Shown here: positions 1 through 8,800 of the stretch, in pieces | Layout: each line of letters starts with the position of its first letter | Position numbering within the stretch: position 1 is the first letter of the stretch | Assembly (NCBI RefSeq): GCF_001297775.1 | Contig: NZ_LIFX01000012.1 | Coordinates: forward strand, 249,902-281,917 | DNA from: Trabulsiella odontotermitis | GTDB lineage: Bacteria; Pseudomonadota; Gammaproteobacteria; Enterobacterales; Enterobacteriaceae | Length of the DNA: 32,016 bases | Reading direction: 5' to 3' | Notes under the pieces: model-generated | The model's input: only the letters and a program-made list of their open reading frames with translations | Databases searched by the model: none | What the model was told of the DNA's origin: nothing | Made by a program: the position numbers and the translations under genes

Positions 1-3000
1 CACGCCCAGATGCCAGCGGTCGAGGCCGTCAGTGCTCCACTGCGCGATGTCGCCGCCCAGTTGCAGCACGTAGCGGTTGCTCTGGGTTTTGAGCTGGCCG
101 TCACCGGCAGAAGAGCGTTCATGACCGCCGGCGTGACGCATCCACATGCTGGTGGCGTTGTCGGTGTACTGCGGTTCGCCGAGGCGATCGTGCAGGCGGT
201 GGTTAAACAGCGTGTTGGCCGCCGCGATATTGCTGATATAGCTGCCTGCTTCCGGGCGCAGGGCATCCGGGGCGGTCGGGTCAACGACAGGTGGTTTGAC
301 CGGATCGACTGGCGGTACCGGATCGTCCGGCGGTGTCACACTGCCGGTCCATTTACTGGTCAGATACCAGTTTTTCGCCGCATCCCCGGTGCCTTTGGCG
401 AGAGTATAAACATACGCCCCGGCTTCGACAGTCCCGGTGGTCAGGGCAAAGTTACCGGCAGAATCACCGCCGACCTGAATCATTTCGATACCGTTCACTG
501 TCTGTGCGCCGGTGCCGCCAACATTGTTTACCTCAACCCGGGTGTTGCCCGTCGTGTCGCCGTGAACCGTCAGTTTATCCGTTGATGAATCATCGCCACC
601 CAACGCGGTGTTGAACGTCATCAGGCCATCGTTACCGGTGTAGTTGCCATTAACAGTAAGTGAGTTGCCTGGCTGCATTCCCGGGCGATTCAGCAGTACC
701 TGACCGCTGTTGTTCAGGTTGCCGCCGACGGTGAAATCCACCTGCAGCGTACCGCCCTGCATCACGTTGATATCACCGGCCGTGCTGCCATAGCCCGACA
801 GGGTTGCACCGTCGTGAATGTTCACTAACTGGCTTGCCATATCCACTGGTGAGGTAGTTTTATCGCCAAGGGCAATTTCCCCGCCAAGGATTTCAGTGGT
901 GCCCGTCCAGGCGGCTGAATTTTGCGCCAGTGTCAGGACACCGCTGCCAGTTTTCGTCAGGTTACCAGCACCGCTGACCGCCGCCGTACCGAGGTTTTTC
1001 TGTTCGCTGACGGTCAGGGTGCTGCCGCTGTCGATGGTAAACAGACCGCTGAAGCCGCTGTTATCACCGGTAAGCGTGATATCTGTAGTGTTCGTCGCAT
1101 CGACGTTGCCGGTACCGCTGACGTTATTAGCAAAAGTCCCGGTAACGCCGTCCAGCGTCAGGGTACCGTCATCGGTAATATCGCCGCTGCCTGCACCCTG
1201 CACATCATTAATACTCACTTGTGCGCCGCTACTGATGGTAGTGGCGACGCTCAAATCACTGTTGGTACCGTTAATCGTCAGCACACCGCCATCGATATTC
1301 AGGTTACCGGCACCAGTCAGACTGCCGTCACTGAGACCGCCATTCTGCAACGTCAGCGTACCGCCGTTAACGTTGAGGATGGAATCTGCCTGACCTGTCA
1401 GCATACCGACAGTCTGCACCGTGCCGTTAAGGTCAGTGATGGCATTGCTGCTGATGTTCAGCTCACGGGTGTTTCCCAGCGCGCCATCCGCATCGGTACG
1501 CAGAGTTCCGGCCTGTACCTGCGTGGCACCGCTGTAGTCATTCAGCCCGTTGGACAGCGAGACGAGACCGGTTGTATTTACCGCGAGGTTTCCGCTACCG
1601 GAGACTTTCGCTGACATGTCCGCATCCGCCCCGGTGGCACCCGCAAACTCAGCCAGCGTCAGTGTCTGCCCGGCATGGATATCCACTTCCTTCAGACCGT
1701 AGTTGATGTACAGACCGTCACCGGGTGCTGTGGTCATACGGATACCATACAGTCCGTCAGCGACCACCGTGCCGTTCTGTGCAATGGCGACAGTTTCGTC
1801 AGTCCCGATGACATCCCCGTTCTGGTCGGTCAGCATCAGCGAACCGCCGGAGCCGGTGACGGTATCCGCCTGTATCAGTTGAATATCCGCGCGCGTGTCA
1901 TCCTGCTGCAGCAGGTTCAGACGGGTGTCCGGGTCAGCCATCAGTCCCGGGTCATTCCATGGGTCAGTCAGCGTCACCTGAACGTTACCAGTGCCGCTTG
2001 CCTGGAAATCCCGACCATTGCGGCTGAAAGTCCCGGCACCGGCAACCAGCGTCCCCGTCTGCAGAACACCATCAGACTGTGCCGCACCGGGCAGGGTGAT
2101 ATCCAGCGCCAGGGTGCCGCCATTAAAGGCCAGTCCGTCAGTCTGCTGAACCCCGTCGCTCACCGTGGTGGTGTTACCGGTACTGGTCATCAGCATGGCG
2201 TCTGTCAGTGCCGCGGCGTTATCGCCGGACAGGGCGAAGGTGCTGTTTTTCAGGTCAGCGACCCCGGCGAAGGCGGTGCCGGCAGACGGAGCAAAATCAA
2301 ACGTGTCTGCGGCTGACGCCAGGTCCACACTCAGCAGGCCGTTACCCGTGAGCAGGTTGCTGAAGGTAAAATTGCCTGTTCCGTCAGTGGTGGCTCCCGC
2401 CACGTCCAGCGTCCCCGGCGCGGCAATGTTAACCGCGCTGGTGCCGAGACCGGTATTGCCTGTGGTGGACTGTGACGTGGTGGTGAGGGTACCGCCGTTA
2501 ATTTGTGTGGTGCCGCTGTAAGTATTCTCTGTATTCAGGACCGTATGCCCCGCATCCTGCATCACCGTGCCGTTGCCGGTAATCAGCGGGGTGAACTGGT
2601 AGCCTCCCGCCGTGGTCGGGTCGGTTACGGTATGGTTGAAGACGAGGGTGCCCGTTCCTGCGCCCATGTTCACACTGTCAGCACCGGTGATAAACCCGGC
2701 ACCCGCTGCCGACTCACCGTGTGCTGCACCGATGTTGAAGGTGCCGGAACTGCCCGCCTGCATCGCCAGTTCCACGGGGTTCTCTGTTTCCAGGGTACCA
2801 CCATTGCTCAGGGTGAGGATGCCGGAACCTGCCATGCCCAGATAAACGACCGGGGAACGCAACAGGGAGCCAGTACCGTCGACATTAAGGGTACCGTTAC
2901 CGGTCGCCGCGTTACCCAGTGTGATGGGAGCCAGCCCGCCAGAAACCCTACCGCCAGTATTGATGTTAAGGGTTCCCGTACCGGCATCACCTATTGTCAG

Positions 3001-5967
3001 TGTGTACTGAGAGGTGTCACCGATATTCCACTGCGCACCTGAGCTGACATTTACCGTCCCGTCGCTACCGGCAGCACTACCCAGAGAAGCGGTGAGACTC
3101 TGCAGCATCGCATCATCCGTGAGTGTCACAGTACCCTTTCCTGCATAACCCACTGTCATCGCAGCAGCATTCAGTAAGGCATCAACGCCATCCACTTTCA
3201 CGGTACCCACGCCAGTTGCACCACTGCCAATGATCGTGTTTCCGGCAGTGACTGTCCCGGTGGTATTGATGTTGAGCGTGCCTGCGCCATTATTCCCCAC
3301 ATTCAGGTTTTGTACGGCTCCGGTCACAGTATTAACTAAATTCCATTCAGAATTGCTGCTTACATCAACCGTTCCTGTGCTTCCTGCGTTTGCGGCGACA
3401 GTCCCTGCACCACTGCTGTTCACCACACCGTTATTCGTGATGGCAAGCGTACCCTCACCGACATAACCGATTGTCATGGCAGTGGTATTCAGTACCGCAC
3501 CTGCGCCGTCGACAGTCACGGTACCGGTACCGCCCGGGCCAAAAGAAGGCAGGTAAAAGCCAATATTGGTTGTCCCGGCCGTCACGCTGCTGTCTGCATG
3601 GATATTGAGCGTGCCTTCTCCGCTCCCCCCTACGAACAGGTTCTGACCAACACCGCTGTCATTTATCAGGTTCCATTGACCGCCCGTACTGACATCAACG
3701 TCACCGGTGCTGCCTGCTACATTACCCAGGATGCCTCCCCCCGTACTGTTCACAACACCACCATCAGTGATGGTGAGCGTACCCTGACCGGACGCACCTA
3801 CTGTTATCGCTGCGGTATTCAGCAACGCATCAGTACCATCGATGTTCGCCGTACCCACGCCCGTAACTGCGCTGCCAATACTGACAGACCCAGCAGTCAC
3901 ATTGCCTGTTGTATTTATGTTGAGCGTGCCCGTACCGCTATTACCCACGGTCAATCCCTGTGCGACGCCACCAGCGTTAATAAGGTTCCACTGCCCGTCA
4001 CTGCTGACATTAACTTCACCGTTGCTGTTGACGGCACCACCTACTACGCCATAGCTGACACTGTTCACGACACCGTTGTCGGTAATGTTGAGTGTCCCCT
4101 GACCGGCATTACCGACTGTCAGTTGAGCAGTACTCAGTGAAGCATCGGTGCCATCCACCTTCACGGTACCCACGCCAGTTGCGCCACTGCCAATGACCGT
4201 GTTTCCGGCAGTGACTGTCCCGGTGGTATCGATGTTGAGCGTGCCCGTACCGCTGTTACCCACGGTCAGGTTTTGTGCCACTCCACTGGCATTGGCGAGG
4301 TTCCACCGCCCGTCGCTGCTGATATCAACAGTACCCGTGCTGGATACTCTGTTGCCCAACAAGCCAGTACCGGTGCTGTTCACCTCGCCTCCATTGGCTA
4401 TGGTGAGTGTACCCGTATTCGGGATATCATAGTTCCAGAGGCTGCTGCCCACGGCAAAACTGGTCGTATTCAGAACGGCATCGGTTCCATCTACTGTTAA
4501 AAAACCTGTACCTGTGTCCGTGTAATACCCGACGCCAATGCTGGTGGCTCCGGCTGTCACACTGCTGCCCTCATGGATGTTGAGCGTGCCCGTGCCGCCG
4601 CCGCCAACGTTCAGACTCTGAAGTGTGCCACTGGCATTAATGGCATTCACCGAGGCTCCGCCACTGATGTCAAATGTGCCTGTACTGCCTTTTTGTGCGC
4701 CCACCGTAATACCGCCACCGGACGTCATCACCGCACCATTGGTCAACGTCGCGGTACCAGAACCCTGAAGTCCTATGTTCGTTGCTGCGGTAGTGGTCCA
4801 GGTGGAGCCATCACCATCCACCGTAATCCTGGCGATATCGCCCAAAAACCGGCCAATGTTAATGGCATTAGAATTTAATGCCCCGCCATTTGTGACCTGA
4901 ATGGTGGTAGGGTCTGTCGGGTTCACGCCCTGCATTGAAAAGGTTCCACCGGTGTTGAGCCGGGAGCCAGCACCATCGACGGTAATGAGCGCACTGGAAG
5001 TGGCATTGTTAGCCATCATCTGACCACCAGGTGCAAGGATGACAGCGCCTCCGTTTGTAATAGCTATTGTGGGGGAGGTACCGGCTGTATTCCCCATGAA
5101 GAAATTGCCATTATTGGTCCATTCGGAACCTGCGCCGTCCACTGTCACCGTGCCATTGATTACATCACCGGAACTGCCGGTGGTCACGACATTGCCTCCG
5201 CGGGTGACAGCCATTAAGCCACCCGCACCCACATTAAAATTACCGGAGGTCAGCATGGAATCAGTGCCATCGACCGTCAGCGTGGCACCACTGTTTACAT
5301 TGGCAGTACCACGATTATTAGGGCTGGTTACCTGCCCCCCATCCGTAATGGAGAGGTCGCCATTTATCTGCAAGCCACCGTAACCGTATGTCAGACTGGA
5401 ACCTGCACCCTCAACGGTGACTGTGCTGCCGATACCTATTGACGTGCCACCACCCGAATCATTACCGGTAATCGCTGAACCACCGCCAGTGATGAGTAAC
5501 ATTCCTTTGCCCACTATCATGCTATAAGTCATCAGCGCCGAACCGACACCGTCTACCGTGACGATGCCTGTGCTACCGGCTACTGACCCAATCACACTGT
5601 CAGCACCAGTGACGGAGCCGCCGTTGCTGATGGTGAGCTCACCCGTACCGCCACTGGTACTGCCCACGATAATGTCTCCTGCATCTGCGACGGGATTATC
5701 CTGAGTGATAACCATTGGGCTATTACCCAGGCTGCTGTCCACCGTCAGGTCAGCAGAAGCTATACCTGGCAGCGCCATCAGTACGAGCAGGGAAAGCAGA
5801 CGGACTGGTGAAGGGAGGCGGAATGAAAGGGGGGTATTTTGTCGAGAGGGGGTCACGGGCATCGTCAGGTTTACGGCTGATCCCGGCTGTTTCCCATTCA
5901 CCAATTCGGAGCAAACCTGAAAGACGCGCAGGGTGCTGTTCCAGATAACACGATAGACTTTATTCAT
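1..5967 (-). CDS. Large ESPR-type autotransporter adhesin (type Va), C-terminus outside window
   Basis: A frame open from the ATG at 5967 to the window edge gives 1989 codons; I checked frame agreement at several points but did not translate every base. The start MNKVYRVIWNS is a classic extended signal peptide region (ESPR). A hydrophobic core rich in Leu follows at residues 55-70, ending GIASA before Asp73, the likely signal peptidase site. The passenger is Gly/Thr/Ser/Asn/Val-rich with repeating GTL-N-I and VDGAG-LN motifs, as in beta-helical AIDA/pertactin-like adhesins. Near residue 1875 a Pro/Asp-rich linker (PPDDPVPPVDP) leads into WMRHAGGHE and YVLQLGGDIAQW, which resemble the start of the AIDA-type beta-domain. 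The outer-membrane barrel should therefore lie just beyond position 1. Family role: surface adhesion, aggregation or biofilm. The ligand cannot be told. The ribosome binding site is weak. Confidence 0.93.
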   Translation of the reverse strand, partial: MNKVYRVIWNSTLRVFQVCSELVNGKQPGSAVNLTMPVTPSRQNTPLSFRLPSPVRLLSLLVLMALPGIASADLTVDSSLGNSPMVITQDNPVADAGDIIVGSTSGGTGELTISNGGSVTGADSVIGSVAGSTGIVTVDGVGSALMTYSMIVGKGMLLITGGGSAITGNDSGGGTSIGIGSTVTVEGAGSSLTYGYGGLQINGDLSITDGGQVTSPNNRGTANVNSGATLTVDGTDSMLTSGNFNVGAGGLMAVTRGGNVVTTGSSGDVINGTVTVDGAGSEWTNNGNFFMGNTAGTSPTIAITNGGAVILAPGGQMMANNATSSALITVDGAGSRLNTGGTFSMQGVNPTDPTTIQVTNGGALNSNAINIGRFLGDIARITVDGDGSTWTTTAATNIGLQGSGTATLTNGAVMTSGGGITVGAQKGSTGTFDISGGASVNAINASGTLQSLNVGGGGTGTLNIHEGSSVTAGATSIGVGYYTDTGTGFLTVDGTDAVLNTTSFAVGSSLWNYDIPNTGTLTIANGGEVNSTGTGLLGNRVSSTGTVDISSDGRWNLANASGVAQNLTVGNSGTGTLNIDTTGTVTAGNTVIGSGATGVGTVKVDGTDASLSTAQLTVGNAGQGTLNITDNGVVNSVSYGVVGGAVNSNGEVNVSSDGQWNLINAGGVAQGLTVGNSGTGTLNINTTGNVTAGSVSIGSAVTGVGTANIDGTDALLNTAAITVGASGQGTLTITDGGVVNSTGGGILGNVAGSTGDVDVSTGGQWNLINDSGVGQNLFVGGSGEGTLNIHADSSVTAGTTNIGFYLPSFGPGGTGTVTVDGAGAVLNTTAMTIGYVGEGTLAITNNGVVNSSGAGTVAANAGSTGTVDVSSNSEWNLVNTVTGAVQNLNVGNNGAGTLNINTTGTVTAGNTIIGSGATGVGTVKVDGVDALLNAAAMTVGYAGKGTVTLTDDAMLQSLTASLGSAAGSDGTVNVSSGAQWNIGDTSQYTLTIGDAGTGTLNINTGGRVSGGLAPITLGNAATGNGTLNVDGTGSLLRSPVVYLGMAGSGILTLSNGGTLETENPVELAMQAGSSGTFNIGAAHGESAAGAGFITGADSVNMGAGTGTLVFNHTVTDPTTAGGYQFTPLITGNGTVMQDAGHTVLNTENTYSGTTQINGGTLTTTSQSTTGNTGLGTSAVNIAAPGTLDVAGATTDGTGNFTFSNLLTGNGLLSVDLASAADTFDFAPSAGTAFAGVADLKNSTFALSGDNAAALTDAMLMTSTGNTTTVSDGVQQTDGLAFNGGTLALDITLPGAAQSDGVLQTGTLVAGAGTFSRNGRDFQASGTGNVQVTLTDPWNDPGLMADPDTRLNLLQQDDTRADIQLIQADTVTGSGGSLMLTDQNGDVIGTDETVAIAQNGTVVADGLYGIRMTTAPGDGLYINYGLKEVDIHAGQTLTLAEFAGATGADADMSAKVSGSGNLAVNTTGLVSLSNGLNDYSGATQVQAGTLRTDADGALGNTRELNISSNAITDLNGTVQTVGMLTGQADSILNVNGGTLTLQNGGLSDGSLTGAGNLNIDGGVLTINGTNSDLSVATTISSGAQVSINDVQGAGSGDITDDGTLTLDGVTGTFANNVSGTGNVDATNTTDITLTGDNSGFSGLFTIDSGSTLTVSEQKNLGTAAVSGAGNLTKTGSGVLTLAQNSAAWTGTTEILGGEIALGDKTTSPVDMASQLVNIHDGATLSGYGSTAGDINVMQGGTLQVDFTVGGNLNNSGQVLLNRPGMQPGNSLTVNGNYTGNDGLMTFNTALGGDDSSTDKLTVHGDTTGNTRVEVNNVGGTGAQTVNGIEMIQVGGDSAGNFALTTGTVEAGAYVYTLAKGTGDAAKNWYLTSKWTGSVTPPDDPVPPVDPVKPPVVDPTAPDALRPEAGSYISNIAAANTLFNHRLHDRLGEPQYTDNATSMWMRHAGGHERSSAGDGQLKTQSNRYVLQLGGDIAQWSTDGLDRWHLGV
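3188..4500 (-). repeat. Tandem passenger repeats of about 107 residues
   Basis: Within the autotransporter a module recurs about every 313-339 bp. Its VDG-x-(D/G)-(A/S)-x-LN motif appears near 3190, 3510, 3835, 4150 and 4490. Each copy also carries GTLNI, SS-G-QWNL-N and GVVNS motifs. The copies diverge except for one pair: 3188-3282 and 4151-4245 are 95 bp long with only 4 mismatches. That suggests recent duplication or gene conversion between non-adjacent units. Confidence 0.75.
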
Positions 5968-6641
5968 GTTGCACACTCGTTAAATATTTGAGTCTGCCTG
6001 TCTATTTCATTGTTTTTATAAAAATATAACAGGCTTATTTTGTTAATAAATAAATGGCACTCAGCGCTTTCAGAGGGATTTTCTGAAAGGTAAGCTTTAA
6101 TGGAATAAGAATTTCCACTAAATTCTGAGGAAAATTAATAAAGAGCGGGTAGACAGGATTATGTGTCCCTGTGAATATAATCCTGATGCATTCATCATAT
6201 ATATTGCTGACTGCAATTGACTGAAATGAGATGATGGATGGCTTTCTGTCGTCAGTTTCACACTGAGCAACAATCATTTCAATATGGCCGGGGAAAATGC
6301 GGTGGGCGGGTAGTTACGCACCTGAATTATTACCGTAAGTAAATTCTTAGGTTTATTAATTTGTCAGACTTGTTTTTTCTCGTTTTGCTCTGGACGATGG
6401 CGGGAAATTTGGGATATTTACACGTATTAATAGGAATTTTATGCATAAACGGACATGGCATAAATTTTTAATCAATGGCACAAATTGCTAAATTAAAAAA
6501 GAAGGGGGAGGTAAAAGCGGGTTATCGGGTTGAACAATAGGTTTATTTTAATCTGTAATAACCCGCCCGGTGTAGCGGCCTAATAGCACTAAATAACATG
6601 AGCCATTTAGTGCTGGTTGGTTCATATTCAACGTGAAATCA
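5968..6641. other. AT-rich intergenic region between autotransporter and VOC gene
   Basis: This 674-bp stretch is clearly richer in A+T than its neighbours and should hold the autotransporter promoter. No promoter could be chosen confidently. An 80-codon minus-strand frame at 6035-6277 (starts MIVAQCETDD) has no ribosome binding site and no recognisable family, so I do not call it a gene. A perfect 10-bp inverted repeat, AGCACTAAAT with a 10-base loop, lies at 6585-6614 just past the end of the VOC gene. It lacks a T-run. Confidence 0.6.
6585..6614. repeat. Perfect inverted repeat downstream of VOC gene
   Basis: Arms AGCACTAAAT (6585-6594) and ATTTAGTGCT (6605-6614) flank a 10-base spacer. 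It begins 28 bp past the stop of the minus-strand VOC gene, so it may form a stem-loop at the mRNA 3' end. There is no U-tract on either side, so a factor-independent terminator is not supported. A protein-binding site is equally possible. Confidence 0.5.
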
Positions 6642-7088
6642 TCATTCCTTTTCCGGCGAATCGCGAAGATCGGGGGTATTCGTCACCGCCATAATGAGTC
6701 CTTCAGGGCTGAGAAAGCGGGTGACGGTCTGCCCCCAGGGTTCTTCCTGCAAACGGGTGAGCAAGTGATAGCCTTCCCGTTCCAGAATGTCGGTCGCAGA
6801 GCGCATATCGGCGACTTCAATTTCAAGCCACGCCTGAGGCGCCGGTAACGTATCAGGCCATTCGCTGGTGCCGAAACACGAGAGCGCCACTTTATCCAGC
6901 GGCCAGACCGCGAAATACTTAATACCTGGAATGTGTTGCGAATGCAGGTATCCCTCATAGCCGTCAATCGTTTCAAGCGGCAGTCGTAACAGGTCTTTGT
7001 ACAATCGCTCACTTTCTTTCGCATTCGTTGTGACAGGACCCAGTCCCGCCATAAATAACACTTCAATCCCTTCAGGTAGACGGGTCAT
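6642..7088 (-). CDS. VOC superfamily (glyoxalase/bleomycin-resistance-like) protein
   Basis: 148 residues. The opening GLGPVTTNAKESERLYKDLL is the typical first beta-alpha unit of vicinal oxygen chelate proteins. The C-terminal part, with GQTVTRFLSPEGLIMAVT, is the usual closing strand pattern. Such proteins are small metal-dependent lyases, dioxygenases or binding proteins; the substrate cannot be inferred. The start at 7088 is supported by AGGAGG about 5 bases upstream. That Shine-Dalgarno lies inside a short upstream ORF (7072-7173) overlapping this start by 17 bp, so translation of the two may be coupled. An AraC-type regulator is divergent and probably controls this gene. Confidence 0.82.
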   Translation of the reverse strand: MTRLPEGIEVLFMAGLGPVTTNAKESERLYKDLLRLPLETIDGYEGYLHSQHIPGIKYFAVWPLDKVALSCFGTSEWPDTLPAPQAWLEIEVADMRSATDILEREGYHLLTRLQEEPWGQTVTRFLSPEGLIMAVTNTPDLRDSPEKE

Positions 7089-7173
7089 ATTTACCTCCTG
7101 GTACGCACATGATCACGCGCTGGTTTCGTTCCATTAATATCAGCGTCGATTGCCCGGCTGCGCTAACAGCCAT
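7072..7173 (-). CDS. Possible 33-residue leader peptide upstream of VOC gene
   Basis: ATG at 7173 is preceded by a consensus AGGAGG with an 8-base spacer. The frame encodes MAVSAAGQSTLILMERNQ and 15 more residues, ending at 7072, which is 17 bp inside the VOC gene. The combination of a strong ribosome binding site, a short frame and overlap with the next start fits a leader peptide or translational coupling. I recognise no homologue. The frame could be a remnant, or only a ribosome entry point. Confidence 0.4.
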   Translation of the reverse strand: MAVSAAGQSTLILMERNQRVIMCVPGGKYDPST

Positions 7174-7259
7174 AAAATATCCTCCTGGATAACAGGAAGC
7201 GTACGACACAATCCAGATTCCGCGTTGTAAAAAAGGGACGTTTCGGAGAGGCATGGACG

Positions 7260-8132
7260 ATGAATTCTTACTCTGGCGGGCTGGAGCCCATCTCAGGCAA
7301 TAGTCACAATGGCGCGACGCAGCTTTTCTTCGCGCCGTCGCTGCCATTGCGCGGCCATATCTCACATTACACGGTGCAATTGCGTAACGCCTGTGAGCTG
7401 CCGTCGGCACGCCCGCTGACGATTATCCCGGATGCCAGCGGCTGCCTGGTGTTCACCGTGAGTCACGGGCGCGTGAAACCGGTGTTTTGGGGGCCGAACA
7501 GCGAAACACATCAGGTGACGCGGGATTTCAACACCATCACGCTGCGTCTGCTGGTGGAGTTTCTGCCGGGTGGGGCATTCGGGCTTTTCGGCCGTCTCCC
7601 TTTGCATGAACTGCAAAACAGCCAGTGTCTGCTGGACGCCATTGACCCTGCGCTCGACAGGCTCTTTCGTTCAGTTGTGGAACGGCATTACGCCGCCTGG
7701 CCGGTTCTTCTGCAGGCCGTTGACGACGTGCTGGTGCGGCGCCTTGGCGCAGTCGCGGAAAAACCGCTGCTGCGCCAGGTGCTGAGTCATGCCTCCCCGC
7801 TGAACGGGAACATTCGTCTTAACACCCTGACCGGTATGACGTCATACAGCGCCCGGCATATTAACCGCTTGTGTCAGGAAAGGATTGGCGTTTCCTGGAA
7901 ATCGTTTGTCCGCATTCTCAGGATTAACGAAGCGTGTCGGCGCATCCGTCACGGTGTCGTCGATTTGCGCACGCTTGCCTGTGACCTCGATTTCCATGAT
8001 CAGGCCCATTTCAGTAAAGATTTCAAAGCGCTTTGTGGCGTCACGCCGTCTGACTATCAGCGGGATCTGCCTCATTTTTATGCCGAGGAGACGAAACTGT
8101 GCATGAATCTGCCGGACCGCTATGCCCGGTGA
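7260..8132 (+). CDS. AraC-family transcriptional regulator
   Basis: 290 residues. The N-terminal half (about 25-150) resembles the sensor domain often found before AraC DNA-binding domains. The C-terminal 95 residues carry the double helix-turn-helix: MTSYSARHINRLCQERIG as first recognition region, then LACDLDFHDQAHFSKDFK and GVTPSDYQRD, the typical AraC closing motif. The start at 7260 has GGAGAG about 9 bases upstream. A second ATG at 7253 is out of frame and would make only a 16-codon peptide. The gene is divergent from the VOC operon, its most likely target. It converges with the acetyltransferase gene with only 10 bp between stops. The inducer is unknown. Confidence 0.9.
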   Translation: MNSYSGGLEPISGNSHNGATQLFFAPSLPLRGHISHYTVQLRNACELPSARPLTIIPDASGCLVFTVSHGRVKPVFWGPNSETHQVTRDFNTITLRLLVEFLPGGAFGLFGRLPLHELQNSQCLLDAIDPALDRLFRSVVERHYAAWPVLLQAVDDVLVRRLGAVAEKPLLRQVLSHASPLNGNIRLNTLTGMTSYSARHINRLCQERIGVSWKSFVRILRINEACRRIRHGVVDLRTLACDLDFHDQAHFSKDFKALCGVTPSDYQRDLPHFYAEETKLCMNLPDRYAR

Positions 8133-8142
8133 CGATCACGCG

Positions 8143-8763
8143 CTACGAATTTCCCCACTTCTCACAGAACGCCGCCACATTGTCATCCTGAAAATCCGCC
8201 AGCCGCTCGATAATGGTCTCCAGCGGCCAGTCCCACCAGGCAATTTGCTGGAGGCGGGCGCCAAGCTGCGGTGAGAAGCGTAAGCGAATGGTTCTGGCGG
8301 GAACGCCGCCGACGATGGTGTAGGGCGCAACGTCTTTACTCACCACGGCACCGGCGGCAATCACCGCGCCATCACCGACCGTCACCCCTGGCAGCACAAT
8401 CGCGCCATGACCAATCCAGACATCGTTACCGATGGTGACCACCGCGTCACGGCGGTGAGAGAAAAACGCATGATCGCGCACGGCGTTGATGGAATAGTAT
8501 TCCGGGCAATAGGTGATGCGATGTTGCGACGGGCGCTCCATCGGGTGGTTTGGCGCGCCGATGCGCACATTGTTGGCAATCGCCACAAACTTACCAATGG
8601 TCGCGTCGGCCACCGTCACGTATTCCCCGATATAGGAAAAATCACCCAGCGTACTGTATTCCATCACGCTGCTGGCAAGCACTTCACACTGTAAACCGAT
8701 ACGGCACTCACGGATCCGGACGCTGGGGTCAATCCAGGTTTCTGCTAATTTTGCCAGCTTCAT
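8143..8763 (-). CDS. Hexapeptide-repeat acetyltransferase, phosphonate-associated
   Basis: 206 residues from [10 protein letters not shown]. The upstream frame to 8844 is rejected because it overlaps the ATPase gene and lacks the usual start. Left-handed beta-helix hexapeptides run through the protein ([20 protein letters not shown]). The end has the typical [20 protein letters not shown] and [11 protein letters not shown] of xenobiotic/chloramphenicol-type acetyltransferases. His in APNHP is a candidate catalytic residue. This shape matches the phosphonate-metabolism hexapeptide family (TIGR03308 type) found beside phn genes. As the last gene of the phosphonate-uptake operon it may acetylate an aminophosphonate or a toxic analogue, but that is inferred from position. 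It starts 37 bp after the ATPase stop. Confidence 0.86.
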   Translation of the reverse strand: MKLAKLAETWIDPSVRIRECRIGLQCEVLASSVMEYSTLGDFSYIGEYVTVADATIGKFVAIANNVRIGAPNHPMERPSQHRITYCPEYYSINAVRDHAFFSHRRDAVVTIGNDVWIGHGAIVLPGVTVGDGAVIAAGAVVSKDVAPYTIVGGVPARTIRLRFSPQLGARLQQIAWWDWPLETIIERLADFQDDNVAAFCEKWGNS

Positions 8764-8800
8764 GATGATGTCTCTCAGTTGTGATGACGAAAAATGGAGG

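Noticed and set aside
3188-4500. Regularly spaced repeats that could suggest a CRISPR array
   Set aside because: The period is over 300 bp, the copies are diverged, and the reading frame is open through all of them; they are protein repeats.
10-4878. Many long plus-strand ORFs opposite the autotransporter
   Set aside because: They mirror the repeated codons of the minus-strand gene, show Pro/Val/Thr-rich low-complexity translations, lack ribosome sites and match no family.
6035-6277. 80-codon minus-strand ORF upstream of the autotransporter
   Set aside because: No ribosome binding site, no recognisable domain, and ORFs of this length arise by chance.
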